In this document: positions 1 to 11,260 of the stretch, in pieces
Layout of the letters: every line of letters starts with the position of its first letter
How positions within the stretch are numbered: position 1 is the stretch's first letter
Source of the DNA: Amoebophrya sp. A120
Taxonomy: Eukaryota; Sar; Dinophyceae; Syndiniales; Amoebophryaceae
Length of the DNA stretch: 64,000 nucleotides
Direction of reading: 5' to 3'
Assembly (NCBI GenBank): GCA_905178155.1
Contig: CAJINV010000005.1
Location: 2,792,054 to 2,856,053, forward strand
The notes under the pieces: generated by a model
What the model saw: the letters and a program-made list of their open reading frames with translations, nothing else
The model's database searches: none
Told to the model about the DNA's origin: nothing
Translations under genes and position numbers: made by a program

Positions 1-1
1 A

Positions 2-3000
2 GCGCGGTTGTTACTCATGCTGCGCGCCAGGGGGGAGATTTACCGTCGGGTTTCTCTAGACATTTTCAACCTGCGCTGGGACCCGGTCGCGTTCGCGTTT
101 TTCGCAATGGAACTCGCGTTCCAATTTGCGCCCGACAACGACGACCGAATGGCGAAGCTGAATTTGGTGCAGCGGTTGATGGCCGGGTTCGAGGGACGGA
201 GGAGATGTTTCGGCTTCCGGGAATCGATTGTGGATGATTTGGTCCGCGAAAAGAGAGCAGCAAGTCGTGATAAGGACCTATCACAGCACCAAAATCTCCC
301 CGCCCGCCCCCTGCGCCTGAAACTCGCGTCCCCGTTCTGGGACGTGCTCGCCTTCGCTTGGGGTTTGCCAATGTACTTTGTCGAGGTTGCTCTCGATTGG
401 CAACGGGAGGAAGTTGCAAAGATCGACGAGGTCGAAAGGCGAATCGCGGATACCCCGGGAGCGTTAGTGAGCAAGAAAAGCGTACGGCTGCTGGAAAAGA
501 GGTGCAATTTGGTCTTTTGCAAGACGTTCCAAACGCCAAACAACGAGAACTGCAAGTGCGAAACCTGGTTTCCGAGCATATTAGCGGGAAGGAAATGGGC
601 GTCGACGTCGGCGTCGCACTCAACACAGCTCGCAACAACAGCAGCGCAGGCACAACTGATAACGCCAAACAAAATCTGCATCTTCGTGACCGATACACGC
701 CCGATCAACGTAGACCTTCGGTACATCACATCAGTTACCTCGACCGACGAGTGGTGGAGCTTGGCCTACGGTATCAATTTCCTCTACGCGAAGGAGCACG
801 ACTACCGGATAGAAAGGCATCTACGCAAGAGAAATTTACTGCACATGCACAAGAAAGTGCATCACAAGATATGGCAACGACCTCTACGAGAGCGAATCTG
901 TAGGTGTAATGCGGAATGAGGTTGAAGTAAATAAATTAAAAAAAAGTTTTGTCATGCCATTGCCACCATGTCTATCTCTATGTACATGCTGGAGTGCAGA
1001 AAAATATCCTGTGGATAGCACCGGGCGGAGTTGCACAAGGAAGTAGCGGACGGGAACGGGGAGACGGACAGCCTGAACCGCTGGAAAAACGACCCGAGCC
1101 GGAAGGTGGGCTGGGCGAAAATGAACATCATGCTCAGGCGGCTGCAGGAAATGGGCGAAAGCACGTGCGAGTACGGGGTTTCGATGGATAGCGACGCGTG
1201 GTTCAAGACGAATGAACCTCTGTCCAACATTGTGGACTACTTCATGAGGTTTTACTCGAAGCCGAGAACTAGTGGTGGTCCAGTCACGCGAGGGACGCCG
1301 GCAGAACATCAAAACCAAAATGTTCCACCCTCCGGTGAAAGTGAAATCGAAAAGCCTTCTGCTGGTCTTCCAAATCTCGTGCTGACCCCGATGCACGGCA
1401 ACGTCCAGTTCGTGAAGGACACCTATGCAGCACAACATGTTGCGGGAACATTTTCTACTACTCAACAAGAAAATCTTCATCCGAAATTATACGATTTCGT
1501 GAAAGCGGACCACGAGATCAAGTTTTTTATCGCTCAGGAGCTGGATGCGCACGCACCCGCGAAGGACCAGGTTGTTTGGAATGTGGACAAGAAAGACCCG
1601 CGGAACCGAAAGATTCTCTCCTTCGACGTGGAGTTGCAGGAGGAAGTGAAGGGCTTTGTTCCGAGAGAACAGGTGGAGCTGACGAAGGCACAGGAATATG
1701 TTGCTACGTCTATCGCGGAGGAACAAACGGTAACAACCGGATCAGCGGAGGAATCGTCGGGAGGAAGGACGAGGGGTTCTTCCGTAGAGGATGCTCTCTC
1801 AGGGGACCGGCAAGGCGAAGAACCCCGACGTGCAGAAGAAGATGAACAGGTACCGACTTTTCAACAAGCGCAGTCTTCGCCCTACCACCCGCAGTCGCAG
1901 TCTTCCTTCAAATCCCACGGCAGCCGGCGGGGTAACGGCGGGTTTTTCGTTGTGAAAAACGTTACAAACGGCCACCCCTGTTAACACAATCGGGGGGAAA
2001 TGCTTCCAATAATCCTCCGAAATCCTTCCAGCACCCGGCAAAGTTCGCGGCGCCCCAGCCCTGAGTGCAGCCGGGCGGCCTTCTTGTTTTTCTGCCCTGG
2101 GACAGGCAGCCCACCGCGGCAGGGTGGCGTAGACAGTCACAGTAGCCCGAGGCGTGGAGCGCAGCCGCTCGCTGTAGGGCTTGCGCCCCTTTGCCACCTT
2201 AAACCAGGGCCGGAAATCGGGCGAGTTGCGCCCCCTTGCCCCCTGTGTTGTGCACTACAGCGGAACGAACTTAACGAAAGGCCGAGGCAGGCTTCCCAGC
2301 AAGCCTGCCGCGCCCGGAGGGGGCCGGCCCGCGGCCTGAGAAGATGCTGCCGCCGGGCCGTAATGGGTTGCTTGTGGAAGGACCCGCGGCTCGCGGAGTG
2401 CGTCGCCAGCCGACAGCTGTCCCTGAAGAGGGCCAACAGAAAATCCTTCCGAAGGGACCGCCGGAAGGGCTTCCGGAATGCCCTCGAAAATCCTTCCCGA
2501 GGCTTCCGGAAATCCTTCCGGAATCCTTCCGAAATGCTTCCGAAATCCTTCCGAGATCCTTCCGCCGGCGGTATGGTCGACCCACCCTCCTGGGCGAAAG
2601 GGAAATCGAAAACTTTTTTTTTCTGAAAAAAGCAATTTGTAATGCGGCAAATGCTTCCGAAATGCTTCCGAAATCCTTCCCAAATCCTTCCGAAATCCTT
2701 CCCCTTATCCTGTTTCGCGGTCACAACTTTTTTGCTTCTCTTTTGCTTTTTTTTTTCGCCAAAAAAGCAGCTTCGCCTGGAAGGATTTCGGAAGGATTTG
2801 GGAAGGACTTTTCAGCCAAGGCGCCACTTTTTCGCCAGGCAGCGCGCGGCCTACCTCGCACACCTGCACCCGGCCGCCCGTCCGGCACCTGGCTACCTGC
2901 CTGGCCCGGAGTTCATTCTGGTTGTGCCCTTCCCCTCTGGTGTCCCAGCAGGCCACCTACAGGGCGCCGCCGAATGTGGGCAAGTTGCTTGGTGGGGCGG

Positions 3001-3813
3001 CGCATCTCGATAGGCATCGCCTCGCTTGCGATGTTTGATTGGCGCTTTTTGCGGTTCGTAGTGCCATGCGGCTCAAAAATTGAGCCCGGCGCTACGGCGC
3101 TCTTAAGTCTGTTCTCCGCCTGCAAATCGATGTGGCCGCAGCCACAATTGGCCCGACATAGATAGATGGCCCCACAGCTTCCAGGCTGTGGGCGCATTGA
3201 AAAGCTGGGGCGTTGAAAACATTTCGGAAGATTTTTGGAAGAATTTCCGCCGGCGGGGGAACGGCGGGTTTTTCATTGTGAAAAACGACGAGGAGGGGCG
3301 GGAAATTCTGAAGGCGTGGTACGATTCCGTGGACGAGTTCCCGGAGGAGCTCGGCGTATACAAAAACCGGCACTCGCAGGGCCTCAACCGGTGCTTCGAT
3401 ACGGCGGTGCGGGAAAAATACCAGCTATGCAATACAAATTTCCCGTACAACATGTACAAGATGCATCACAAATTTCGCCAGTTTGGGCGGATCTAACACT
3501 TGTCATGCTAAACTAGTTATCGAAGAACTGAACAGCTTTGATGTTATGCTGAGACTGCATCTGTACGAACGTGTACCTACGGAAAATTTGCTGTGGATAC
3601 CAGTCGAAAATCGCCTACGGGCCCCCGGAGTTTTTCACGGGGCCAAGGGCGAAGTTGGTAGAGCACAATTGGTTCAAGAAGCAGGACAAAATCCTGCCGG
3701 ACTTGAAGGAGAGGTTTCTGCAAAGGGTGCAGGCAAAGCTGGACTGCATCGTGTGCCACGAAAATTTTGGGGAGGCACTGGAAAAGATAGAATTCACGTA
3801 TTTTGATGCGTGA
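2..3813 (+). CDS. GT-A type glycosyltransferase-like protein (5' partial)
   Basis: Proposed exons are 2-821, 1023 to about 1961, about 3288-3424 and 3604-3813; the reading frame is open to the left edge, so the start is probably outside (first in-window ATG at 17). The middle carries R-Y-I-T-S-V-T...W-W-S-L-A-Y-G-I-N-F-L-Y-A (nt 718-800), W-A-K-M-N-I-M and S-M-D-S-D-A-W (nt 1105-1205), then NGGFFIVKN and HSQGLN in exon 3. A DxD-like DSD after a W-x-K helix and a later G-F-F-I-V-K-N is the pattern of GT34-like or other GT-A sugar-nucleotide transferases. The last exon has a CxxC and ends FTYFDA. Two small introns are introner-like; the third (about 1.3 kb) is a large repeat element flanked by a 39-bp coding duplication. 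Fold assignment is moderate, family assignment weak. Low-complexity acidic sequence (nt 1700-1900) precedes the large insertion. Confidence 0.55.
822..1022 (+). mobile_element. Introner-like intron in gene 1 (201 nt)
   Basis: The element starts TACGC and ends GGATA, with imperfect inverted ends: CTGCAC lies about 18 nt inside the left end and GTGCAG about 22 nt inside the right end. Flanks are GCATC (817-821) and GCACC (1018-1022), a 4/5 match, so this is probably an older copy. Removal gives R-H-R-A-E-L-H-K in frame. An internal TTTGTCATGC word lies near 946-956. Confidence 0.6.
1962..3248 (+). mobile_element. Large intronic repeat element flanked by a 39-bp coding duplication
   Basis: Positions 1923-1961 and 3249-3287 are the same 39 bp with two differences seen, both coding R-R-G-N-G-G-F-F-(V/I)-V-K-N in the same frame, 1326 nt apart. 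The DNA between has inverted ends (GAAATGCTTCC near 1998; rc GAAATTCTTCC at about 3235-3245). It also carries many copies of an 11-mer-like unit GAAATCCTTCC in both orientations (about 2425-2560, 2645-2705, 2780-2810) and A/T homopolymer runs. Stops occur in all frames, so it is read as an intron or a gene-breaking insertion. Splicing at homologous points of the repeat would restore the protein. No transposase was recognised. Confidence 0.65.
3425..3603 (+). mobile_element. Introner-like intron in gene 1 (179 nt)
   Basis: Element core TATGC...GGATA between CCAG(C) at 3421 and CCAG(T) at 3600. Inverted ends are CAAATTTCCCGTAC and, reversed from the right, CAAATTTTCCGTAG, followed by near-matching TGTACAAGATGCA and CGTACAGATGCA. 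Removal joins K-Y-Q to S-K-I-A-Y-G in frame. A TTGTCATGC word lies at 3500-3510. Confidence 0.7.
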
Positions 3814-4187
3814 TTTTATTTATGTGATTGTCGTCCCAGCATCTAGCGTTGGGTTGAAGAATAAAAAGCTGCTGCACCAGCGGCAAAGTCAACGGACGTA
3901 TTGTTCAATGGCTAGGGGGGACCGTTTCCTATCCGTGTGAGGCTACACCTGTATCCCTCCGCGCGGGGGGATGAAGGCGATGCGGGGAGCGTAGGCTTCA
4001 GCTCCCATAGACAAGCATCACTGTTCGTTATCGTTGTGCACTTCCGCCGTGGTGTCTTTGTTCTCAGTTGCTTTTTTCCTGCAGTGGCGCTTTACTTTTC
4101 AAATTTGTAATTCTAGTCTCGTACCACCTAGCAAGTATTTCTTCACAAACACCAAAGTCGTCTTCGTTCCTTATCAACTCGCCAATT
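3814..4187. other. Intergenic region between genes 1 and 2
   Basis: This 374-bp gap between two same-strand genes includes the 3' flank of gene 1 and the 5' flank of gene 2. It holds a G-run (3914-3920), a GC-rich stretch (3955-3990) and T-rich sequence near 4060-4150. No RNA gene or repeat family was recognised. Confidence 0.5.
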
Positions 4188-6755
4188 ATGCAGCCTCCCA
4201 GAAGAAAATGTGCGTGCCTGTTTCTCCTCCTCGTCTCTGCTTTTCCCTCGTCGGCGGTTTCGGATGCTGCATTTGCGAGCCGGCGTAACGGCGACGACCG
4301 TCACGTGACTCTCTCCGTGGCGGCGAAAGCGAAGTGGGTCCATCCGGCTTTCGAGCGACACACCACGCATCAGTGTCCTGTGGTTTCATCCGGCCGTCGT
4401 GCACCAGCATCAGCCAAAAACTTCTTGACCTGCGAGTACGTACCGTTGAAAACAAACGGAAGCAAGAAACTACCCGATCTATCGTCGCCTGCTTCGAATA
4501 AAACGGCTTTCTTCGGGGAACTAGCAACCCGGGATATCCTGATCTTCAGTTGCGGGGACGCGTTCGATGTATCTGAGTACCAAGAATACGTCGCTCAAAA
4601 GGAGAAAGATGAGAAAAAGGAACCGCAACTCTGGGCAGTTGCCCATCGAGAGAATTCTATGCGGCCGAACAACCTGCTGGAGAAGTTTTTTGCACCGCCG
4701 GAAAAATTCAAGCGCGTTGTCTCCATTTTCAGCGACCCGCGAGCGACCGTCTTGTGGAGCGACCTGTACTTCTTGCCGCGCCCAAAAAATCCCGCGAAGC
4801 AGAAAATGGTAGAACTGCAATTAGCGCATTCTGTTGGTGGTCATGCTAGTACATCAACATCATCACAGGAGGAGTTGTTGTCAGAGATGTTGACTACGAC
4901 CACTACGAGAGACTACGTTCCCTTGCCGAGCTTCTTGACTTTCCTGGACACTCCGACGTACGAAGAAATAGAGCAAAGACTCGCACGACAAAAGGAAGCC
5001 AAATTGCAAGCTGCAGGGGAGGACCACCACGACGACCAGGATCACCAGCAAGAACTCCCCGTGCTCTACATCTCTCGCAAGTTCGGGATGTCTTCGAACC
5101 GGGACTACTGGGCCCGCGGTCTGCAAAAACAGAAGCGTCTGCACTCGCGGGGAGAGTGTTTTTTGCGGAGCGAAAAAGACTACATGGACCCCGTCATCCG
5201 GCGGAAAAACTCGCTGAAAATGGACTGGCTCGAGCGCTACAGAGATCCAAGGTACTACAAACAAGTCGACGTGAGTGGCCGGAGCCTGGTGGCGGAAGAT
5301 GCTGATAATGATCTTCAAGAGTTTGCTCTTTCTGATGCTTCTTCAGCCAGCAGTACAACCACATTTTCTTCCAGCAAAAAAAACGCAACGACCACCGCAT
5401 TCCGCGCTCCGCTCTACAAATTCTACCTCTCCGGCCACAACACGAATTGCCGCCACTATGCGGACGAGAAACTGGTGAAGCCGTTTTTTCACGGGTTGGT
5501 ACCTGTGGTCGTTGGTGTAAGCAGGGAAGATTTGGTACTTGTCACGCCCCAAAACAGCTTTATTCACGTGGACGATTTCGAAAACGTGGAAGTTTTGGGA
5601 CAGTATTTGGACTACTTGAGCCAAAACGACACGGCCTATCTGGAGTACCATCAGTGGAGGAAAGTGGTCGACTTGGTCGACTACAAAAACGACAAATTCC
5701 CCTGCGCATTCTGCCAGGCGGTAGTCGCCAGTCGGGAGGGCGGTGCGAACCAGGAGCTCAACCCCTGGGCGGTGCATCACGAAATGTTGCGGGAAAGACT
5801 AAGACAGACGGCAGCTACTGCATCAACCTCGGTAGGTGGAGTTGTTGACAATCTGGACGCGAACTTGCACTGTATGGTTGACGGATTGCTGAGAAACGGA
5901 TCTTTCTCCCACTGCCCTGCAGGAGGGCGCAGGCGACCTATGGATCCTTTCGTCCGGGGAAGCGACAATGAGCAGAAAGCGGAAAATGAAAAAGCTTCTG
6001 AACCAAGCACAGAAATCGATACGGAGCGCTACTGGAGTGAGCTCGACTTTGCCCGCCAGGCAAACGACGAGATCCGCCCGGACGAAACCCGACCGGACTG
6101 GGAGTGGAGAAGACAAAGGCAAAGCACAACCGCCGCTACACAAGAAGAAGAACGACCAATAAAGTCTTCTGAACCATCGAGCAGCGGAGTGGTACAGAAC
6201 AGCAGTAGGTTACGAGCCCAGCAAGAGCGGTTTGACCGGGCGTTCTCGACAAAAGACGCCCGCTTCCCGCAGGGTTACGCGGTGTATGAAGATGACAAGG
6301 ATGAAGAGCCCGAGTTTGCACGAGAATGGGCGGTGATGCGGGATGATGACTGCGTGCCGGCGGCGTGGGATGGGGTCGAAGGGCAGGAGGACGCGGAGAT
6401 GAAGAGGGAAAATCGTCTTAGTAGCCAGAACGAAGATTCATCAGAATTGCATGTTGATGATGTTGAGTATCAGGCTACACCACTTCCAAGGAACAAACCT
6501 GATGAGCAAGCGGGTGCTACGGGACAACAAGAAATCAAGCGCGTATCTTCACAAGACGAGGACGAAGAAGCAAATTTCTATGAAGTAGATCAAAATCAAT
6601 TTCCCTTTGCAGTTCCAAAGTCCACAACTTCGACCAAAATCTGTTTCCCGCTTCTACCGATTTGTTCTATTCGAGCCTCCCTTCGGTCGTGGTCTTCAAG
6701 CACATCACGCAACTCTGCTGGCGGACAAAGCGCGGGAAAAGCACTGCGGCTATGA
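4188..6755 (+). CDS. GT10 alpha-(1,3)-fucosyltransferase-like protein, secretory pathway
   Basis: Single exon, 855 aa from ATG 4188; an earlier in-frame start would only add a hydrophobic leader. Residues 1-25 form a signal peptide or signal anchor (CACLFLLLVSAFPSSAVS). The GT10 (fucosyltransferase) C-terminal block is clear at residues about 412-485: FYLSGHNTNCRHYADEKL, then PFFHGLVPVVVG, SFIHVDDF, YLDYLSQND and YLEYHQWRK, the order and spacing of the GDP-fucose binding domain. LYISRKFGMSS (about 293) lies upstream. GT10 enzymes transfer fucose from GDP-fucose to N-acetylglucosamine of glycans in the Golgi lumen. The tail (about 590-855) is acidic and low-complexity with no recognised domain. 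The protein is roughly twice the usual GT10 length because of insertions. It is the only intronless large gene here. Confidence 0.85.
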   Translation: MQPPRRKCACLFLLLVSAFPSSAVSDAAFASRRNGDDRHVTLSVAAKAKWVHPAFERHTTHQCPVVSSGRRAPASAKNFLTCEYVPLKTNGSKKLPDLSSPASNKTAFFGELATRDILIFSCGDAFDVSEYQEYVAQKEKDEKKEPQLWAVAHRENSMRPNNLLEKFFAPPEKFKRVVSIFSDPRATVLWSDLYFLPRPKNPAKQKMVELQLAHSVGGHASTSTSSQEELLSEMLTTTTTRDYVPLPSFLTFLDTPTYEEIEQRLARQKEAKLQAAGEDHHDDQDHQQELPVLYISRKFGMSSNRDYWARGLQKQKRLHSRGECFLRSEKDYMDPVIRRKNSLKMDWLERYRDPRYYKQVDVSGRSLVAEDADNDLQEFALSDASSASSTTTFSSSKKNATTTAFRAPLYKFYLSGHNTNCRHYADEKLVKPFFHGLVPVVVGVSREDLVLVTPQNSFIHVDDFENVEVLGQYLDYLSQNDTAYLEYHQWRKVVDLVDYKNDKFPCAFCQAVVASREGGANQELNPWAVHHEMLRERLRQTAATASTSVGGVVDNLDANLHCMVDGLLRNGSFSHCPAGGRRRPMDPFVRGSDNEQKAENEKASEPSTEIDTERYWSELDFARQANDEIRPDETRPDWEWRRQRQSTTAATQEEERPIKSSEPSSSGVVQNSSRLRAQQERFDRAFSTKDARFPQGYAVYEDDKDEEPEFAREWAVMRDDDCVPAAWDGVEGQEDAEMKRENRLSSQNEDSSELHVDDVEYQATPLPRNKPDEQAGATGQQEIKRVSSQDEDEEANFYEVDQNQFPFAVPKSTTSTKICFPLLPICSIRASLRSWSSSTSRNSAGGQSAGKALRL

Positions 6756-7198
6756 AATGACGATCGCTCATTCTCACGATCGACATTTATTTCCGATCAC
6801 CTTTTTCGAAAGTTTTTTGCAAAGATGAAGAAAGAGCCTGCGTTCTTCCCTCATTCACTCTCACATACAACCACGGAAATCACACATTTAGTACTTGACG
6901 AGTATGAGCAAATAGAGTACAAGCGCTACTAAGTAGATGTAGATCCGTGCCTACCGGGCCAATTTTTTTTTGTGTAGTGGGTCGACGTAAGTTCAAGTCG
7001 CAATAGTTTGTCCGATCAAGTCCAAACGGTTCTTGTTTAGATGCCGGCGTGCGCTGTAAGGGTAACTGCTTAACTGGGACAGGGACTTATTGCGTTTCAT
7101 AAGAACCGAGTGTAAGAAAAGACCACCTCCTGGCGCAGCTGGCTTATCGTATACATACGAGCTTGACTCGAGTTTAGGCGTTGGTACGTAGGTACAAA
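6756..7198. other. Intergenic region between genes 2 and 3
   Basis: 443 bp between two same-strand genes. It is AT-richer than the flanking coding sequence and includes a T-run (6963-6971). No small ORF, RNA gene or recognised repeat was seen. Confidence 0.5.
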
Positions 7199-10100
7199 AT
7201 GAGCAACCAGAGCGGTACCTCGCCCCTCGTTGGAACTTCAAGTTCTACTTCCTCCACGTCTCGGCCGCGAAACACAACAAGAAAGGACGATGGTTCTAAG
7301 AACCTCACGGCCTCTGAAGGAGACACCGCTGGTGCATCCAAAGATCCTCCTATTCAGTACCACGCGTCGCGAACCAGCACCATCACCGCCGTTTCCGAGA
7401 CCAGTCCCCGGCAGGACTCGGCGGAAGCGGAGACCGAGGCGATCCTGCACGACTTGCAGAGCGAGGATTTGCGAAGCTTCCACATAAGACTCAAGGGAAA
7501 CGAGAACGAGAGATTCGAGGTGGGTTCCTCCTCCGCGACGAGTGGACTGACCTCGTCCATCGAAAGCTCGGAGAAGAGCGACGTGTTGTCTTCCCCCGGC
7601 TTGCTGTCGCCGCAGGACGACCAGAATATGGGCGGAGGCGGTTCTCGGTTGCTGGTGGAGAAAAACGGTAAAGAGACCGTGGTCACCGCGTTTCATACAA
7701 CTGGCCGCGTTGTTGAGGGCGGGACAAAATCACCTCGTCCAGGACATCAGCCGGATCTATTGGACGATAACCACACAGCGATATTCGACCGCGAACGCGC
7801 CGACCGCGAAGTCGCAGCGGAGTTGCAGAGACAGAAGAACAGTGAGGACAGAGCAATTTCCGGGTCACCCCAGCAGGAGCCGCCTGAGCGCAACCCGAAA
7901 GTGGACAGCCAACTACCAGGAGAGCCACAATCCACACCTGTCGTCGCTGAAGACGACCCGCACGCGCCGCCCGAGTCAGAATTGCGAAAAAGGCGCGGCA
8001 TTAGGAGCACAACAGCAGGCAGCTCGAACCGCCCCGCATCGCCCACGAACTCTGCGGTGGAGAAGGAGAAGATAAAGCAGAGCCTCTTCCATCCCTTGCA
8101 ACAAACCCCCCTTCCGGTGAGGAGACGCAGCAGTACGCACGAGCATCAGCATTTGGACAGATCTTCCGGCTCCGATAATTTGAAGCCCAGGATCAGATCC
8201 GCCTCGAAAGACTCCGTGCAGCAAAATCATGCTGTCGGGCCCCAAATAACCAGCGCCCGTGCCCGCTCTGCGACGAAGGATTTCAGCTCTTTGAAAACTC
8301 AGCCGAAGCCGCATTTAGCACCCGCGCCCAGTCCGACAGGCGGGCTGTTTCCGACGGAGAGGGGGTCCAGGGCGTTCTGGCTCCTTTGGCTCGCTCTGGG
8401 ATTGTCCTCGACGTTGCAGGCGTTTGGGTTCTCCACGTTGACGTGTCAGTTGTCGGGGTGTTTCTGCGTCTTGCTGTGGATACAACGGAATATTGAGTTA
8501 ACCGTCATCGCGGTGGAACTGTTTCTCCACGTGCCGGGCATCTTCTTCCGCGAATTCCAGTCCCGGGGCGCGCACAAAATTCCGCAAGACGCATGCATTT
8601 TGTGCATCGCGCCGCACAACAACCAGGTATAGAGGATGTTTTTCTGCAAATAGTCCAGGTTTTCCAATTCTGTCTTGGTGCAGCGCGCTGGATACTTAGC
8701 CTTGTATCGATCTAGGTGGTTGAAGCCGAAAATCAGATTCTCGACATGGTTCTTGAATTGTCTTTATCGACACGAACACAAAAGTTTAAATAATGCTCTT
8801 TTCACAGTTCCTCGACCCGCTTGTAGTCGGCCGCGCCTGCCAAGGCCGCATCGCCGACCCGATTGGGTACGTCATCGCCGCCCATACGCTCCGCCGCCCG
8901 TACCTCGGTCACGTCGCGAAGCTGTTCGACCCCATACCCGTGGAGCGGCCGCAAGACAACGCTACAAAGCACTCGGTGAAGATAAAAGTGCAGGGGGATA
9001 GGGTTTTACTGCATCGAGAAGTTGACGAAGTTACGAAAACAACCGGCGACGAGGAAGATATAGCGAAAACGAAAGCCAAAACTTCTACCTCTTTCCACGA
9101 CATTCTGTCCCCGGGCTGGATGGTTATGTTTGGGCAGAAAAACCTCCAGAACGGCGTTGTCACGGAAGTCCTGGGCGAAACCGAGTTGAAACTGAAATTT
9201 CCAGTAACGCAGCAAACGGACGACGTCGTCGAGCTAAATTCCTTCAAAGTCGCCCCGGCGTCGGATTCCCGCGCGCTTCTCGACGCGTGCATCGATCGGT
9301 TGGACAAGCACCGGGTGGTTGGGATTTTTCCCGAAGGCGGGTCGCACGACAGGACGAGTCTGTTGGAGTTCAAGCCGGGTGTGTCCTTGCTGGCTTTGCA
9401 GGCCAGTGTGGAGCTGAAAAGACCAATTCCGGTTGTCCCGGTGGGGCTGAATTACTTCAAGGGGCATCAGGTAATGAGGTTGAAAAGAATTTTTTTTTTT
9501 CAGGTTGAATTATCGTAGAGATGGATGAAAACGTGCAGCAGCAGGTTTCATCTTCTAATCCTGCTTTTCCTGCACAGAGTCGCATAGCCGACTGTCATTG
9601 TTGATCCACATTAATTATTCACTGCCCTCTCACCCACCACAGTTTCGCAGCCGTGTTTTTGTGGACATTGAGGACGCGATTTACCCCTCCGAAAACCTGC
9701 TCCAAGATTATCTCGACCCGGATAAGCGCCGCAGCGCGGTGGCCACCTTTCTCAAGCAGATCACGAAATCGTTGAGGAACGTCACGACGGAGACAGACGA
9801 TTTCGAAACGCTGAAGCTCTACTGGGCCCTCCGGCGACTCTACCTGCCCCCGGGGCATCAGAAACTTTCTTTCGAACAGAAGCAAAAAATGACCCGCGCC
9901 TTCGCGGAGGGCTGGCCGCAGTTCAAGGAGATGCCGGAGATCCAGGAATTGTGTGCGCGGGTGAAGAAATACACGAGTCTCTTGCAGGACTACGGGATCC
10001 ACGACTACATGGTGGCGAAACTTTTCCCGAGGCATGCGGTAGTATCTTCTTCCGCAGCGGCGGACCAAGATGGAGAAGGCGGCACAGTATTTGAAAGCAA

Positions 10101-11260
10101 CTCCGTGGGCTCTGGCTCTGCTTCCCCCCCTTCCGATAGCGACAGAGGCAGTGCGATAAAAGAGCAGGATTTTCACTCTCATGCTCGCCGCGCAGCTGCT
10201 CCCGGTAGTAGTACTTCTACCGCTTCATCTTCATCATCTACCTCTAGCAACAACTCAGCCAACATTCGAGCCGGGTTGAGGTACACGTTAATCCACCGAG
10301 CGTTATTGTTACTCTCTTTCTCCCTGATCTGCATCCCCACCACGGTCCTCGCGTCCCCGGTGCTGCTGCTCTCCAACTACGTCGCGAAATCGAAGGCGAA
10401 GGAAGCGTTGTCGCGGTCCAACGTGAAAATCGCCGCCAGGGACGTGATGGGCAGCTGGAAGGTCTTGACCGCAATCGCCTTGGTGCCGGCTTTGCACTTT
10501 CTCTACACGTATTTCGTGTACACCACGGTGAACGAGGCGTATGGATTACTGTATCAAAAGGAAAAATCCCCCCTCCCCACATCAAAAGGAAGTTTCTGAT
10601 GCTGGAGTTGTGTACACAAATCAGGTCTGTCTTGCAGTAGAGGACTGCAAGCCCATTATATCAAACCTAAGTAGAAGGGTTTTGCCGTAGGCGCGGAGCA
10701 TGGCAAATGTGTACTCTGTAGGCCCCATGCATGCACTCTGCAGAAACCGCCTGCATAGTGCGGCGGAGTCGCTGGATTGGCCTTCTTGCAATACAGAGGC
10801 GATTTGTGTCCACGAATCAGCATCGCAAATTTTCAGAAGTGTCCCTTTTTGGTATGGGGAGGTGGGATTTTTCCTCACGATATACTGTTCTTCTTCTTCA
10901 TGCCGTTCGTCTACTTCTGGAGCCTGCTGATCGGAGAGAACGTTTTGCGGATCGCCAGGTCCATGAAGCCGCTGTTCTTGATTCTGTCCTCGCCCAGTTT
11001 GGTCGAGGAGCTGTACTTTTTGCGGAAAGATTGCGTGAAGCGGACGGTTCATGCGGTCGACGAACTCGGGTGGGGCTTGAAGGTGATCAACAGCGCTAGC
11101 CCGAATGTGAGTCTGATACAGGAATAGAGAAAGAAGTGAAGCAGACCAAATAAACTTAAACCTTTTCTTTCAGTCAGACCCTGGCGCGTCTCTCTCAGTC
11201 ATGAACGAGTCTGCCTTCGCAGCTGTAGCCGCGAAGCACAAGAGTACAAAAGCACGATAA
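7199..11260 (+). CDS. Glycerol-3-phosphate/DHAP acyltransferase, Gpt2/Sct1-like
   Basis: Exons 7199-8626, 8808-9470, 9643-10551, 10888-11106 and 11174-11260 give 1101 aa with phases agreeing. Introns 1, 2 and 4 are GT-AG; intron 3 (10552-10887) is introner-like. Residues 1-380 are Ser/Arg/Glu-rich and probably disordered. A membrane stretch follows (about 387-450). The PlsC-type acyltransferase domain has motif I as H-N-N-Q-F-L-D-P straddling the exon 1/2 junction (about 473-480) and motif III as FPEGGSHDRTSLL (about 651-663), then VPVGLNYFKGH and FRSRVFVDI. This combination is typical of fungal Gpt2/Sct1 ER enzymes that acylate glycerol-3-phosphate or DHAP in the first step of phospholipid and triacylglycerol synthesis. 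C-terminal hydrophobic segments (exons 3-4, LICIPTTVLASPVLLLS and FFFFMPFVYFWSLL) fit the family topology. Substrate preference cannot be read from sequence. Confidence 0.85.
10552..10887 (+). mobile_element. Introner-like intron in gene 3 (336 nt)
   Basis: Begins TATCAAAAGG and ends CACGATA before a second TACTG; the 5-bp direct repeat TACTG is at 10547-10551 and 10883-10887. Inverted ends share AGGAAAAATCCC followed by CCTCCCCA. Removal joins Y-G-L-L to F-F-F-F-M-P-F in frame. This is the longest small introner seen, and its TIR is GC-rich, unlike the other families. Confidence 0.8.

Noticed and set aside
40-729. Minus-strand ORFs of about 200 codons opposite gene 1
   Set aside because: They are antisense shadows of the exon carrying the glycosyltransferase-like motifs on the plus strand.
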